From NCBI GenBank assembly GCA_958477465.1, contig CAUEFX010000037.1:1-41351 (forward strand): a DNA stretch of 41,351 bases. Reading direction: 5' to 3'. How positions within the stretch are numbered: position 1 is the stretch's first letter; the number at the start of each line of letters is the position of its first letter. The translations under genes were made by a program, and so were the position numbers. Origin of the DNA: an uncultured Bacteroides sp. (GTDB lineage: Bacteria > Bacteroidota > Bacteroidia > Bacteroidales > Bacteroidaceae). Of the stretch, positions 32,540 through 41,221 are shown piece after piece. The notes under the pieces are model-generated. The model saw only the letters and a list, made by a program, of their open reading frames with translations. It was not told where the DNA came from and made no database searches.

Positions 32540-34816
32540 ATGAATAAAATAATAGTTATCTCATTACTGATACTCATAAATATTGGCGTTTTGAACGGTC
32601 AAAATGTATTGTCCGGAGATTTGATTTCAAATAAAGACCGGTCTCCTGTCGAGTATGGATATGTTTTGCTCAAGCAGAATGGCGTAGCCTTAAAATCTGC
32701 CACTTCAGATAAAAAAGGGAAATACTCTGTGAAAGATATTCCTGCCGGTGTTTATACGGTAGAAGTGGTGTGCATAGGATATAAATCCATTTGTGATACG
32801 CTGAATATAGCCGGAACATGTCATCGTGTCTTTATGTTGGACGAGGAAGCAAAAGAATTGGATGAAGTGACCATTGTTGCAGATCGTAGCCAGACCGTAA
32901 AGAGGACTGCCAACGGGCAAGTATTCTATCTCTCGTCGGACGCCAAGAAAATGAGCAATCCTTTCAGGGCTTTGCAAGAGATTCCTGCTATCCTGTCGGA
33001 TGCAAATACATCATCCGTGAAAATGCTGAACGGGGAAACCCCGTTGATTCTAATAAACGGCAATGTAGTCAATTCGGGTATTGCCCCCATATTTCCTTCT
33101 GATATAGAGTCGGTAGAGGTTGTCAACTCTGTGTCTGCCCGTTATCTGCAAGATGGTGTGACAAGTATTCTGAACATAAAACTGAAAAAGCATGCCAAGC
33201 CATACGTTTGGCTTGAAGGTGCTACACGCCATGATGTACCGCTTGATAATGGCTTTGGGGTTGGATATTTTGAAGTTGGAAACCATAAAGTGAGCCTTTA
33301 TGGCCGAGTTGCCTATCATTATACGTACCATGACGATTTGGAGTCGGCCGTAGACCGGACCAATACCGGTTACAGACAGACATACCGCCAATCGACACGC
33401 AACGATGCAGGCCGCTGGATAGGTGAGTTGTTGTTGAAATACCAAATGACGGAAAAAGACTATCTGGCAGCTCAGTTCTATGCTTCATACAATGATGCAA
33501 AAGAAAAAAGCGATGCGTTGGGAGATTATATATCCGACGATTTACAGACATACAGTTCTAATTCCTATGGCAAGAACAAAAGCGATATTTCTACCGCAAG
33601 CCTGTACTACAAGCATTCGTTTTCAAAAAACAGTAACCTGGAACTGCGTTTGGCATACAATTTCAATAAGAATGATTACAATGCATCACGCACGGACTAT
33701 TATGACGAGCGTTCCGTTTATACCGATACCCGCTATAAAAACAAGCGTCATTCGGGTAGTTTCTACGTTGATTATTCCAAGGAATTTGCCAACAACAACT
33801 CACTGATAGCAGGAAGCCGCAGCACACTTATTGTTGACGACATCAACAATACCATTGGGGTAAATCCGCTCTTCAAGCACAACAATTACAACCAGTATGT
33901 GTATGTGGGCTATGAGGGAGCTTGTAAAAGACTGTATTATAATGTCTCTGTCGGGATGGAAGGTATTTGGGCAAAGGCCGGCGATATCAGTTATAATTAC
34001 TTTCGTCCCAGAGGAAATGCAAGTGCGACATGGGCCATCAATGAGCACAACTCTATCCGGTTAAGTTACAGACTCAGCAATACTGCACCGGGTGTGGCTT
34101 ATTTGAATCCTTACAATATATCGACGGATTCTCTGGTTGTTGCTATCGGCAATCCGAACCTGAAACCTCAAATGCTGCACAACGTTTCGCTCTCTTATAC
34201 ATTGAATGTCGGTAAACTGTATCTCATGCCGGGAGCATACTATAAATATATTTGTGACATGATCGAAAATTACGGATATACGGAAAAGGGTATATACTAT
34301 AGCACTTATGCCAATACCGGACATTTCTCACAGGCTTCGGCCGGAGTCGATGTGAGTTATCGCTTCAAGTGGGGACGTATTTATGCAGAAGGAGGGTGGA
34401 AGGCCGATTATTACACCGGGCAGAGTGCCAAAAATGCAGTCTATGCATCATTCGGCTTCAATGCACAGGCGAAAAAAATCTCATTCTATGGAAATGTGGA
34501 CTACAACTCAAGGGATTACTCAGCATTGGCTTACACTACATACAGCCGCCCGTCTGCAGCCAGTCTCCAAGTGAACTATAACATAACTCCGGACTTCTAC
34601 ATTGGTATGTGCGTGCAGCATATAGCGGGCGAGTACAGGAGTAAGATAACTACGGTGGACGGATCGTACCATGTGGTTACAGAGAATTTTTACAAGGACA
34701 AGAACTGCCGTCCGTGGTTTATTGTAAGATATACATTCCGTAAGAATGCGGATAAAAAGCATAAGTTGGGGAAAGTACTTGACAGCACAGAGGAGGGGAT
34801 TTCTATTTTGAGATAG
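32540..34816 (+). CDS. Outer-membrane beta-barrel family protein (TonB-receptor-like)
   Basis: A 758-residue protein from the ATG at 32540. It has a signal peptide (LLILINIGVLNGQ), a carboxypeptidase-like domain (LSGDLISNKDRSPVEYGYVLLKQNG, about 20-100), ELDEVTIVADR, a plug-like part (GETPLILINGNVV, ESVEVVNSVSARYLQDGVTSILNIKLKK) and a long barrel of alternating aromatic strands, consistent with the outer membrane protein beta-barrel family rather than classical SusC. Substrate unknown; no SusD partner. It stands alone between the PD-(D/E)XK remnant and the DUF417 gene, with its own promoter box. Confidence 0.82.
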   Translation: MNKIIVISLLILINIGVLNGQNVLSGDLISNKDRSPVEYGYVLLKQNGVALKSATSDKKGKYSVKDIPAGVYTVEVVCIGYKSICDTLNIAGTCHRVFMLDEEAKELDEVTIVADRSQTVKRTANGQVFYLSSDAKKMSNPFRALQEIPAILSDANTSSVKMLNGETPLILINGNVVNSGIAPIFPSDIESVEVVNSVSARYLQDGVTSILNIKLKKHAKPYVWLEGATRHDVPLDNGFGVGYFEVGNHKVSLYGRVAYHYTYHDDLESAVDRTNTGYRQTYRQSTRNDAGRWIGELLLKYQMTEKDYLAAQFYASYNDAKEKSDALGDYISDDLQTYSSNSYGKNKSDISTASLYYKHSFSKNSNLELRLAYNFNKNDYNASRTDYYDERSVYTDTRYKNKRHSGSFYVDYSKEFANNNSLIAGSRSTLIVDDINNTIGVNPLFKHNNYNQYVYVGYEGACKRLYYNVSVGMEGIWAKAGDISYNYFRPRGNASATWAINEHNSIRLSYRLSNTAPGVAYLNPYNISTDSLVVAIGNPNLKPQMLHNVSLSYTLNVGKLYLMPGAYYKYICDMIENYGYTEKGIYYSTYANTGHFSQASAGVDVSYRFKWGRIYAEGGWKADYYTGQSAKNAVYASFGFNAQAKKISFYGNVDYNSRDYSALAYTTYSRPSAASLQVNYNITPDFYIGMCVQHIAGEYRSKITTVDGSYHVVTENFYKDKNCRPWFIVRYTFRKNADKKHKLGKVLDSTEEGISILR

Positions 34817-34825
34817 AGGGTATCT

Positions 34826-35422
34826 CTATTGCCGTCGTGCCAGGATTTTTCTTGCCGAATCAGACAGTACCACAATGGCTCCTGCCAGTATGACTGTGTC
34901 TTTGATAACCAGTCTTCCTGCTCCGGTCAGCAGTGGAAAACCATGTTCTCCGCTACCCAGATCCGGTACCCAGACTTCCGGTGTGGTGACCAGAAACGAA
35001 AGCGTTCCTAAGGTCATGATGACGGCCAACCCGGCGCCGGCCAGCCCTATTCCGGGAAAGAATATTCCCAAGAACGTCAGTATGCCGATACCCATGATCA
35101 AGATTCCCAACCCGCGTGAGAAGCCATACGTGTTGTTTTCTTCATGCCATTTATGTTTTGCTTCATTAAATTCCCCTTCTTTCAGTTTGTACTCTTTGTA
35201 TTCGGGAGCGTTTTGGGTATAAAAGAAACTCATGAAAGGGCTGTTGGCAACAAACGGCACAATGCCTTCGGCTTCATAGTTCCAGAATTTCAGACCGCCG
35301 ATCCAAACGAATACCACCAATATGGCTACACGAATCAGGTTGATACCTGCCTTCTGTGTGGATGCTGCTACATTCAGAAATGCAATAAACAGTGAGTTCA
35401 ATTTTGCCTTCATCCTAATCAT
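34826..35422 (-). CDS. DUF417 family membrane protein (RclC/YkgB-like)
   Basis: A 198-residue protein with four predicted membrane segments: INLIRVAILVVFVWIGGLKFW, GLGILIMGIGILTFLGIFF, LAGAGLAVIMTLGTLSFLVTTPEVWVP and VILAGAIVVLSD. The GLKFWNYEAEGIVPFVANSPFMSF and TTPEVWVPDLG motifs are those of DUF417. A member, RclC of E. coli, belongs to a reactive-chlorine response; whether this holds here is not known. The ATG at 35422 is followed by another at 35413. It lies 140 bases downstream of the AraC gene on the same strand. Confidence 0.82.
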   Translation of the reverse strand: MIRMKAKLNSLFIAFLNVAASTQKAGINLIRVAILVVFVWIGGLKFWNYEAEGIVPFVANSPFMSFFYTQNAPEYKEYKLKEGEFNEAKHKWHEENNTYGFSRGLGILIMGIGILTFLGIFFPGIGLAGAGLAVIMTLGTLSFLVTTPEVWVPDLGSGEHGFPLLTGAGRLVIKDTVILAGAIVVLSDSARKILARRQ

Positions 35423-35561
35423 TTTATGGGTTAATTTTTTATGTTGTAAAGATCGGCTGTTTTTGCATAACCGGAAATGGCAATTTAGCAGAATAAAATG
35501 GCAATTATTCCTTTTCCTGTTCTGCCTGAACAGAACCCTGAATTGAGGCGGGTTGAAGAGC

Positions 35562-36458
35562 CTATTTCAGGGAGCGGAACTCATTGGGAGTGTAACCCGT
35601 CATCCGTTTGAACATCCGGCTCAGATGTTGCGGATATTGGAATCCCAGTCCGTAGGCAATTTCACTCGTGGTCTTGTCTGTCACCAGCAAGGCTTCTTTG
35701 GCCCGTTCTATCAGTTTGTTCTGGATATATTCCGAGGCGGTCTGTCCCGTCTGTTTACGGATCATATCCCCGAAATAGTTCGCCGACAGGAATACTTTAT
35801 CGGCAAAATACCTGACGGTCGGCAAACCCTCTTTTAACGGGGCATCGCTGTCGAAATAGGCATCCAGCAGTCGTTCGAAGCGGACGATGATGTCTTTGTT
35901 GACCTCTTCGCGTGTGGTGAACTGACGCTCGTAGAAGCGCATGCAGTAGTCGAGCAGCAGTCCGATGTTGGCGCAGATCAGCCGGCGGCTGTGCTTGTCT
36001 ATGCTGTGTTCCAGTTCCGCTTCGATTTTGTGCAGACAGTCCATCACGGTTTCCCGTTCCTCTTCCGAAAGATGCAATGCCTCACGGGTTTCGTATGAAA
36101 AGAAAGAGTAGTTCTTGATCTCCTGGCCGAGGGTCGTTCCCCAGATCAGGTCGGGGTGGAACAGTATACCGTGGGCGTTGGGCCGGACACCTTTAACCAT
36201 TTTGGTCTCTGCTACCTGTCCGGGGGCAAAGCTGACAATCGTGCCGTCTTGATAGTCGTAACTCTGACGGCCGTACATGATGTTCCCGCAGTAGGTGTCT
36301 TTCAGGTAGAGGGCATATACGCCGTAGTTGATCTTGAAGTGTTCCGGCCACTGTGTCGCTTTCGACAGATCGACGACACTTACTAACGGATGTCGGGTCT
36401 CGAGTCCGAAGAGTTTGTTGTACTTATCCACCTCATCGAGTTTTATGATCTCTTCCAT
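35562..36458 (-). CDS. AraC-family transcriptional regulator
   Basis: A 298-residue regulator with an N-terminal cupin-like effector domain (VVDLSKATQWPEHFKINYGVYALYLKD, then GTIVSFAPGQV) and a C-terminal AraC double HTH (VRYFADKVFLSANYFGDMIRKQTGQTASEYI, then IAYGLGFQYPQHLSRMFKRMTGYTPNEFR). It lies head-to-head with the flavin reductase fusion gene and directly upstream of the DUF417 gene, so either or both are its likely targets. The leader AAAGAAAGATT before the ATG fits Bacteroides translation starts. Confidence 0.9.
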   Translation of the reverse strand: MEEIIKLDEVDKYNKLFGLETRHPLVSVVDLSKATQWPEHFKINYGVYALYLKDTYCGNIMYGRQSYDYQDGTIVSFAPGQVAETKMVKGVRPNAHGILFHPDLIWGTTLGQEIKNYSFFSYETREALHLSEEERETVMDCLHKIEAELEHSIDKHSRRLICANIGLLLDYCMRFYERQFTTREEVNKDIIVRFERLLDAYFDSDAPLKEGLPTVRYFADKVFLSANYFGDMIRKQTGQTASEYIQNKLIERAKEALLVTDKTTSEIAYGLGFQYPQHLSRMFKRMTGYTPNEFRSLK

Positions 36459-36483
36459 AATCTTTCTTTGTTTTCGTTTTGAG

Positions 36484-36491
36484 CAAAAATA
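36484..36491 (-). promoter_or_regulatory. -7 box of the AraC gene
   Basis: TATTTTTG on the minus strand matches TAnnTTTG, 25 bases before the ATG. Confidence 0.5.
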
Positions 36492-36589
36492 AGGTATTTA
36501 ATTCGGATAACCTACTGTTCTTTGGCTGAATCGGGTATTCGGGTATAAATATCTGTAATTTGTATACAGTCCGGTCTTTTTTATTGCAG

Positions 36590-36597
36590 TAGTTTTG
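36590..36597 (+). promoter_or_regulatory. -7 box of the flavin reductase fusion gene
   Basis: TAGTTTTG matches TAnnTTTG, 22 bases before the ATG at 36620. It diverges from the AraC promoter with about 100 bases between, room for a shared operator. Confidence 0.5.
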
Positions 36598-36619
36598 CAA
36601 CACGAAAAAACAGGTAATT

Positions 36620-37639
36620 ATGGCTCGAAGAAACCTTTTGAAAACAGCATTGTTCTTTTGCAGTGTTCTTTCATTGATTCTGATACTGTCATGCAGTACA
36701 GCGGTGAAAGAGAATGTCGTTCAACCTAACATAATGGAAATGAATAAGAAAAATCTTGGAAGTCTGTTGGCACTCTACCCGAAACCGATGACGGTTGTAG
36801 GTGCCGAAGTTGAAGGAAAAGTAAACTGGCTTGTCGTCGGGCATACAGGTGTCATCGGGCACGACCGCATACTTGTCAGCATGAGTAAACAGCACTACAC
36901 CAATCAGGGAATCCGAAAATCGAAGAAGCTCTCCATCAATCTCGTCAGCCGTGAGATGCTGCCCGAAGCCGACTATGTGGGCAGTGTGAGCGGTGCGGCG
37001 GTAGATAAGTCGGAGGTATTCGCTTATCATATCGGTGAAAACGGTACACCCGTCATCGACGCATCTCCGTTGACAATGGAGTGCAATGTGACGGATATTT
37101 ATGAAACCGAAGGCTTCGATAACTTCATCTGTGAAGTGGTCAATACTTATGCCGTTGCCGATGTGCTCGATAGTGCCGGCAAACTCGACTATACACGGCT
37201 GAAACCCGTACTGTTCGAATTTCCTACTTATTCTTATCTTGCCACCGGCGAGGTAATCGGTAAATGTCTGAATCTGGACAAGCAACCCGGTATGTGTGCC
37301 AAGCAGCCGATGGCGGCTGACGGTATCGTGCGTTTGTCGAAAATAGAGGTTTATCCGCAATATTTCGGTGAGTATATGAAATATGCGGCCGAAGTGGGCG
37401 AAGTTTCCTTGCGTACCGAGCCGGGAGTGCTGACCATGTATGCCGTCAGTGAGAAAGAGAATCCTTGTATGGTAACCATTCTCGAAACTTATGCAAGCCA
37501 TGAGGCTTATGAGAAGCACATCGCATCGGAACACTTTCAAAAGTACAAGATAGGGACGATGCACATGGTCAAGGCACTTGTTCTTGCCGATCAGACACCG
37601 CTTAACCCGGCAAACAAAATCAATAACTTCATGCAATAA
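36620..37639 (+). CDS. Lipidated flavin reductase-like / ABM-domain fusion
   Basis: A 339-residue protein. Residues 1-25 look like a lipoprotein signal (MARRNLLKTALFFCSVLSLI, then LILSCSTA). Residues about 45-225 fit the flavin-reductase-like FMN-binding split barrel (LLALYPKPMTVVGAEVEGKVNWLVV, SVSKQ-like substrate loop, FDNFICEVVNTYAV). Residues about 245-320 fit an antibiotic-biosynthesis-monooxygenase (ABM) fold (LSKIEVYPQYFGEYMKYAAEVG, then ILETYASHEAYEKHIASEHFQKY). If exported, it would be an envelope-anchored flavoprotein coupled to an ABM domain that often acts on quinone-like or small aromatic compounds. The gene is head-to-head with the AraC regulator. Substrate unknown. Confidence 0.78.
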   Translation: MARRNLLKTALFFCSVLSLILILSCSTAVKENVVQPNIMEMNKKNLGSLLALYPKPMTVVGAEVEGKVNWLVVGHTGVIGHDRILVSMSKQHYTNQGIRKSKKLSINLVSREMLPEADYVGSVSGAAVDKSEVFAYHIGENGTPVIDASPLTMECNVTDIYETEGFDNFICEVVNTYAVADVLDSAGKLDYTRLKPVLFEFPTYSYLATGEVIGKCLNLDKQPGMCAKQPMAADGIVRLSKIEVYPQYFGEYMKYAAEVGEVSLRTEPGVLTMYAVSEKENPCMVTILETYASHEAYEKHIASEHFQKYKIGTMHMVKALVLADQTPLNPANKINNFMQ

Positions 37640-37656
37640 GTGAAACGGACAGGAGA

Positions 37657-37735
37657 ACCTGTTTAAGTTTTCCTCATAGACAGGTATGTCTTTGAATAGA
37701 TTGATATGTCTTTAAATAGGAAAACTTAAACAGGT
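37657..37735. repeat. 18-bp perfect inverted repeat with internal direct repeat
   Basis: ACCTGTTTAAGTTTTCCT (37657-37674) is the exact reverse complement of 37718-37735. The 43-base loop contains two copies of TATGTCTTT(G/A)AAT. It could be the terminator of the flavin reductase gene or a small mobile-like element. Confidence 0.8.
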
Positions 37736-37798
37736 ATTAATGTCTGATACTGAGTAAAGTCCGGACTGCTCTTAAGAAACTATATCTCTGGGGGAAAC

Positions 37799-37907
37799 AT
37801 GTTACATCTTTTTCTGAAAGATGTTATATCTTTTTTTAGAACATGCTATGTCTTTTTTTGAAAGACTTAAGTCTTTTTCAGAAAGATGTTATATGTTTTG
37901 GGGGAAG
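37799..37907. repeat. 22-bp tandem repeat array B (five units)
   Basis: Units at 37799-37820, 37821-37842, 37843-37864, 37865-37885 (21 bp) and 37886-37907 follow ATGTTATATGTTTTTTTGAA+AG with substitutions. The consensus is the exact reverse complement of array A. The array lies before the cyclophilin-like lipoprotein gene and ends in a G-rich stretch, as array A does. Confidence 0.92.
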
Positions 37908-37987
37908 ATTTAAGCTGGAGAAACAGAATCTGTAATTAGGGTATGAATACCGAGGATTTGTCTACAAGGTATACGGTGGATACCATC

Positions 37988-37995
37988 TATATTTG
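37988..37995 (+). promoter_or_regulatory. -7 box for the cyclophilin-like operon
   Basis: TATATTTG matches TAnnTTTG, 40 bases before the ATG at 38036. It rules out a start at 37943. Confidence 0.5.
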
Positions 37996-38035
37996 CATCA
38001 GACAAAAAATATACTTGTATCAAACGAGAAATGGC

Positions 38036-38551
38036 ATGAAAAAGTTATTATTGATTCCTATGATGTTGCTTGCCACCACTATCCTGTCGCTGGCGGCCTG
38101 CGAGAACCCCGACACTGAGCCGTTTACTTCCGGACAACCTGAAACTCCCGGACAGCCTGAGACTCCCGGACAACCCGAAACACCTGATGCGTCTTCATTG
38201 ACTGTAAACATCACGGTAGGAGACCGCATGATTACTGCAACGATGGAGAACAATGCCGCTGCACGGGATTTCCTCTCACGCCTACCGCTTGAGGTGACAT
38301 TGAACGATTACAACCATGTAACGGAGAAAATCTTCACCCCCTCTCCGGCGCTGACGGTCGAAGGTGTTACAAGCGGTTGCACTCCCGCGCCTGGTGATAT
38401 TACTATCTATGTGCCGTGGGGCAATATCGCTATTTTTTGCAAAGACTGGCCGTACAGTAACGATTTGATTAAAATAGGCCATATCGACGGTAACGGAATC
38501 GAGGCTTTGAGTGTGGCAGGGGATATACCTGTGAAATTTGAAAGGAGATAA
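38036..38551 (+). CDS. Cyclophilin-like fold lipoprotein
   Basis: A 171-residue lipoprotein: signal peptide with the lipobox LSLAAC, then a tether of three GQPETP units encoded by an 18-bp tandem repeat (38132-38185). The domain from about residue 56 (LTVNITVGDRMITATMENNAAARDFLSRLPLEVTLNDY, then GDITIYVPWGNIAIFCKDWPYSNDLIKIGHIDGNG) fits the cyclophilin-like fold family. Members of that family often stand beside AraC regulators and flavin or NAD(P)H oxidoreductases in Bacteroidetes. It is first in a four-gene operon; the next gene begins four bases after its stop. Function unknown. Confidence 0.8.
   Translation: MKKLLLIPMMLLATTILSLAACENPDTEPFTSGQPETPGQPETPGQPETPDASSLTVNITVGDRMITATMENNAAARDFLSRLPLEVTLNDYNHVTEKIFTPSPALTVEGVTSGCTPAPGDITIYVPWGNIAIFCKDWPYSNDLIKIGHIDGNGIEALSVAGDIPVKFERR
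38132..38185 (+). repeat. 18-bp coding repeat, three units (GQPETP tether)
   Basis: Units 38132-38149, 38150-38167 and 38168-38185 (GGACAACCTGAAACTCCC type) encode GQPETP three times between the lipobox and the domain. Confidence 0.9.
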
Positions 38552-38555
38552 AACT

Positions 38556-39125
38556 GTGACTACAGACGAATTTAAAGAGTATGTAAAGACCAGTAAGGCG
38601 CTCGATACAGAGGAGATACATCGCTTTATGGACGATATGAGCAACGAGTCGAGACGCATCACCTTCCGGCTGAATACAGCGTATCATACACCGGAGGAGG
38701 TGCGCGGATTACTCTCCGAATTATTCGGTTACCGGGTGCCGTCATCACTGCGGGTATTTCCACCGTTCTATGCCGATTTCGGTAAGAATATCACAGTCGG
38801 CGAAGGAGTATTCATTAATGCCTGCTGTCATTTTCAAGATCATGGCGGGGTGACGATCGGTGACGGATGCCAGATCGGGCACAATGTAGTGTTTGCCACG
38901 TTGAATCATGGCCTGTCTCCGGAAGATCGTCGAACGACCTATCCTGCACCTATCGTCCTCGGCAGGAATGTGTGGGTAGGGTCCAATGCCACGATCCTTC
39001 AGGGAGTGACCGTCGGGGATAATGCCGTTATCGGTGCCGGAGCGGTTGTGACCAGGGATGTGGAAGCTGATACGGTAGTTGGCGGTGTCCCTGCCAGGTT
39101 CATTAAATATATAAATGAAAGATGA
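38556..39125 (+). CDS. Hexapeptide-repeat (maltose/galactoside-type) O-acetyltransferase
   Basis: A 189-residue left-handed beta-helix acetyltransferase. The N-terminal cap (FMDDMSNESRRITFRLNTAYHTPEEVRGLLSELFG) is typical of sugar O-acetyltransferases. Then come hexapeptide repeats from GKNITVGEGVFIN through GGVTIGDGCQIGHNVVFATLNHG (likely catalytic His) to NVWVGSNATILQGVTVGDNAVIGAGAVV. I chose a GTG start at 38556 because AAGGAG stands about nine bases before it, one of the clearest Shine-Dalgarno sites in the window; the TTG at 38538 is less likely. The acceptor is unknown. Its stop overlaps the DUF3737 start (ATGA). Confidence 0.85.
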   Translation: MTTDEFKEYVKTSKALDTEEIHRFMDDMSNESRRITFRLNTAYHTPEEVRGLLSELFGYRVPSSLRVFPPFYADFGKNITVGEGVFINACCHFQDHGGVTIGDGCQIGHNVVFATLNHGLSPEDRRTTYPAPIVLGRNVWVGSNATILQGVTVGDNAVIGAGAVVTRDVEADTVVGGVPARFIKYINER

Positions 39126-39994
39126 GTATGAAAGTAATATCAAATATGGAGTTCGGAGGTGAACGGCCATTGTTCGGATCGCACGACCTCCGGTTGGAGA
39201 ATGTCATCATCCGTGCCGGAGAATCGGCAGTCAAAGAGTGCAGTAACATCGAAGCTGTCGATTGCCGGTTTGAGGGAAATTATCCGTTCTGGCACGTGCA
39301 TGGTTTTGTCATCGACCGTTGCTTCTTTGATGTCGGCGGGCGTTCGGCCTTATGGTATTCCGATCATCTGAAAATGACCGACACGCGAATTGATGCTCCC
39401 AAGATGTTCCGCGAAATGCACGACATCGAAATCAGGAATGTGGAGATGAACGATGCCGATGAGGTGTTCTGGCGTTGCAACCGGATACATATAAAAGATC
39501 TGAAACTGCATGGCGGTACTTATCCGTTCATGTTCTGCAACGATCTGTACATCGACGGACTGGAAAGCGACAGTAAATACGTGTTTCAGTACGTGAAGAA
39601 TTTGGAACTGCATCACGCGAAAATCACCACAAAAGATGCGTTGTGGGAGTCGGAAAACGTAACGGTTTATGATTCGGAACTGAACGGTGAATACTTGGGC
39701 TGGCATTCGCGCAACTTGCGCCTGGTGAACTGCCGGATTTCCGGTACGCAGCCTTTATGTTATGCGGAAAACCTTGTGCTGGAGAACTGCACGTTTGCCG
39801 ATGACTGTGACTTGGCTTTTGAGTACAGCTCCGTGCAGGCTGCCATCAACGGCCCCATACGCAGTGTGAAAAATCCGTTGAGCGGGAGCATTACCGCCGA
39901 GAGTTACGGTGAGATCATTCTCGACAAGAACATCAAGGCACCTGCCGATTGTGTATTAAAACTTTGGGACGATAAAACTTGTTTCACCGACTGA
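39122..39994 (+). CDS. DUF3737 family beta-helix protein
   Basis: A 290-residue cytoplasmic-looking protein (no signal peptide) made of short repeats such as LRLENVIIRAGESAVKECSNIEAVDCRFEGNYPFWHVHGF and NLELHHAKITTKDALWESENV, consistent with a right-handed beta-helix. This matches DUF3737, of unknown function, common in gut Firmicutes and Bacteroidetes. The ATG overlaps the acetyltransferase stop by four bases, so the two are probably translated together. Substrate binding by the helix face is plausible but not shown. Confidence 0.8.
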   Translation: MSMKVISNMEFGGERPLFGSHDLRLENVIIRAGESAVKECSNIEAVDCRFEGNYPFWHVHGFVIDRCFFDVGGRSALWYSDHLKMTDTRIDAPKMFREMHDIEIRNVEMNDADEVFWRCNRIHIKDLKLHGGTYPFMFCNDLYIDGLESDSKYVFQYVKNLELHHAKITTKDALWESENVTVYDSELNGEYLGWHSRNLRLVNCRISGTQPLCYAENLVLENCTFADDCDLAFEYSSVQAAINGPIRSVKNPLSGSITAESYGEIILDKNIKAPADCVLKLWDDKTCFTD

Positions 39995-40066
39995 CCATTG
40001 GACAAACACCCCGGTGAAACAGGAATATGAATTACGAAACAGGATTAACAGATAAAGAGACAGGCT

Positions 40067-41221
40067 ATGAAATATGATTTCGATACAATCGTTCCGCGTC
40101 GCGGGACAAACTCCTACAAGTGGGACACCCCCGAAGAAGAGGGGACACTGCCCATGTGGGTGGCGGACATGGACTTCCGTACCGCACCGGCTATTATAGA
40201 TGCACTGCAAAAGCGGGTGGCGCACGGTATTTTCGGATATACTAAAGTTCCCGGAGCGTATTACGATGCGGTTGTGCGGTGGTTTGGCAACCGCCATCGT
40301 TGGCAGGTCGATCCCCGATGGATGATTTATACGAGCGGTGTCGTGCCCGCTCTGTCGGCAATCATCAAGGCACTGACCGTTCCGGGTGATAAGGCGATTG
40401 TCCAGACTCCGGTATACAACTGTTTCTATTCGTCGATTCGCAACAACGGATGCGAACTGTCTGCCAATAACCTCATTTACAGGGATGGGCGCTATACGAT
40501 AGATTTTGATGATCTTGAAGCGAAAGCCGCCGATCCGAAAGCGAAAATCCTGCTGTTGTGCAATCCCCACAATCCGGTCGGGAGGGTATGGACACCGGAA
40601 GAGCTACGGCGTATCGGCGACATCTGTCTGCACAACGGTGTGTTTGTCGTGGCAGATGAGATCCATTGCGAGCTGACTTACGACGGATATGACTATACGC
40701 CCTTTGCTTCTCTGTCCGAGCGTTTCCAGCAGAAATCCGTGACTTGCGTTTCGCCGAGTAAGGCGTTCAACCTTGCCGGATTGCAGATTGCCAATATCAT
40801 TGCAGCCGATGAGGAAGTGCGTCACCGCATCGACCGCGCCATCAATATCAATGAGGTATGCGATGTCAATCCGTTCGGCGTTATCGCCACGATAGCCGCT
40901 TATAACGAAAGTGGGGAATGGCTTGATGCCCTGCGCAGGTATCTGTGGGAAAACTACGGGTATCTTTGCCGTTTTTTCAGGGAGCGTCTGCCGCAATATC
41001 CCGTACTGCCGCTTGAAGGTACTTATCTGGTGTGGATAGACTGCCGTGCATCCGGCATGGGGTCGGATGCCATGACTTTGCGCTTGGAAGAACAACAGCG
41101 TCTGATGGTCAACTCCGGTACGATGTATGGTCCCGGCGGAGAGGGGTTCATTCGATTGAACATAGCTTGTCCACGGAACCTGCTTATCGATGGTCTGGAG
41201 CGTATGGCTCGTGTGTTTTAG
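40067..41221 (+). CDS. PatB/MalY-type PLP aminotransferase (putative C-S lyase)
   Basis: A 384-residue fold-type I PLP enzyme of the MalY/PatB class. It opens with RRGTNSYKWDTPEEEGTLPMWVADMDFRTAPAI, the class signature. PLP contacts follow: CNPHNPVGRVWT, VADEIHCELTYDG (Asp197) and the Schiff-base lysine SPSKAFNLAGLQ (Lys232). RLNIACP near the C-terminus carries the carboxylate-binding Arg. Such enzymes usually act as cystathionine or cysteine-conjugate beta-lyases, releasing a thiol, ammonia and pyruvate. It is last of the operon starting at 38036, 72 bases after the DUF3737 gene. Confidence 0.88.
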   Translation: MKYDFDTIVPRRGTNSYKWDTPEEEGTLPMWVADMDFRTAPAIIDALQKRVAHGIFGYTKVPGAYYDAVVRWFGNRHRWQVDPRWMIYTSGVVPALSAIIKALTVPGDKAIVQTPVYNCFYSSIRNNGCELSANNLIYRDGRYTIDFDDLEAKAADPKAKILLLCNPHNPVGRVWTPEELRRIGDICLHNGVFVVADEIHCELTYDGYDYTPFASLSERFQQKSVTCVSPSKAFNLAGLQIANIIAADEEVRHRIDRAININEVCDVNPFGVIATIAAYNESGEWLDALRRYLWENYGYLCRFFRERLPQYPVLPLEGTYLVWIDCRASGMGSDAMTLRLEEQQRLMVNSGTMYGPGGEGFIRLNIACPRNLLIDGLERMARVF

